Shown in pieces: positions 5,368 through 5,402 of a DNA stretch of 5,402 bases. The notes under the pieces are model-generated. The model worked only from the letters and a program-made list of their open reading frames with translations. It searched no databases and was not told where the DNA came from. How positions within the stretch are numbered: position 1 is the stretch's first letter; every line of letters starts with the position of its first letter. This DNA is from an uncultured Solobacterium sp. (GTDB lineage: Bacteria > Bacillota_I > Bacilli_A > Erysipelotrichales > Erysipelotrichaceae), in the NCBI GenBank assembly GCA_905194705.1, contig CAJJTI010000133.1:1-5402 (forward strand). Direction: 5' to 3'. A program made the position numbers and the translations under genes.

Positions 5368-5402
5368 TGGGGCGATTGATGGGACTCGAACCCACGAATG
5401 CT
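5368..5402 (-). tRNA. tRNA, probably His (3' part only, cut by window edge)
   Basis: On the minus strand the last 35 bases contain a T arm with GTGGG, the TTCGAGT loop and CCCAT, then the acceptor strand CAATCGC, discriminator C73 and an encoded CCA ending at 5368. A C at position 73 is the hallmark of bacterial tRNA-His, and CATTCGTGGGTTCGA in this place is typical of that tRNA. The anticodon lies outside the window, so the identity is inferred from these features. The rest of the gene continues to the right. Confidence 0.85.

Overview
The window is AT-rich and has compact, mostly same-strand genes, sigma-A-type promoters, a textbook catabolite-responsive element and U-tract terminators. This points to a low-GC member of the Bacillota. 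The class Erysipelotrichia is a guess from overall flavour and cannot be settled from this sequence. There is no sign of phage, IS element or CRISPR. The window is mostly ordinary chromosome, with one regulatory region and one broken gene that deserve attention.

Layout, read along the minus strand from right to left. A tRNA (very probably His, cut by the window edge) ends at 5368 and is followed by a strong terminator. Next, on the plus strand, lies a small lipoprotein gene (4768-5187) broken by one in-frame TAA. From the divergent side, a promoter placed almost on top of the start codon drives a minus-strand pair: a YgjP/DUF45-type zinc hydrolase (3948-4631) and a small MscS-family mechanosensitive channel (3106-3939). 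Eight bases separate them, and the second gene's ribosome binding site overlaps the first gene's stop.

After the channel gene comes a 282-base region with no long gene but dense regulatory structure: a perfect cre (CcpA) palindrome over the mscS stop codon, a good sigma-A promoter, an apparent 34-codon ORF with its own Shine-Dalgarno, a terminator hairpin plus seven U residues that begins inside that ORF's stop codon, and then a strong ribosome binding site. This leads into a second minus-strand operon: a seven-unit ankyrin repeat protein (2155-2823) and, 10 bases later, a full-length EF-G-like GTPase of the EF-G2 class (72-2144).

The most interesting hypothesis is that the ankyrin/EF-G-like operon is controlled by translation of the short upstream ORF. 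A ribosome sitting at its stop codon would cover the 5' arm of the terminator and let RNA polymerase read through. That would be a translation-sensing switch in front of a translation factor, with possible carbon-source input through the cre site. The parts are visible in the sequence; the mechanism is inference.
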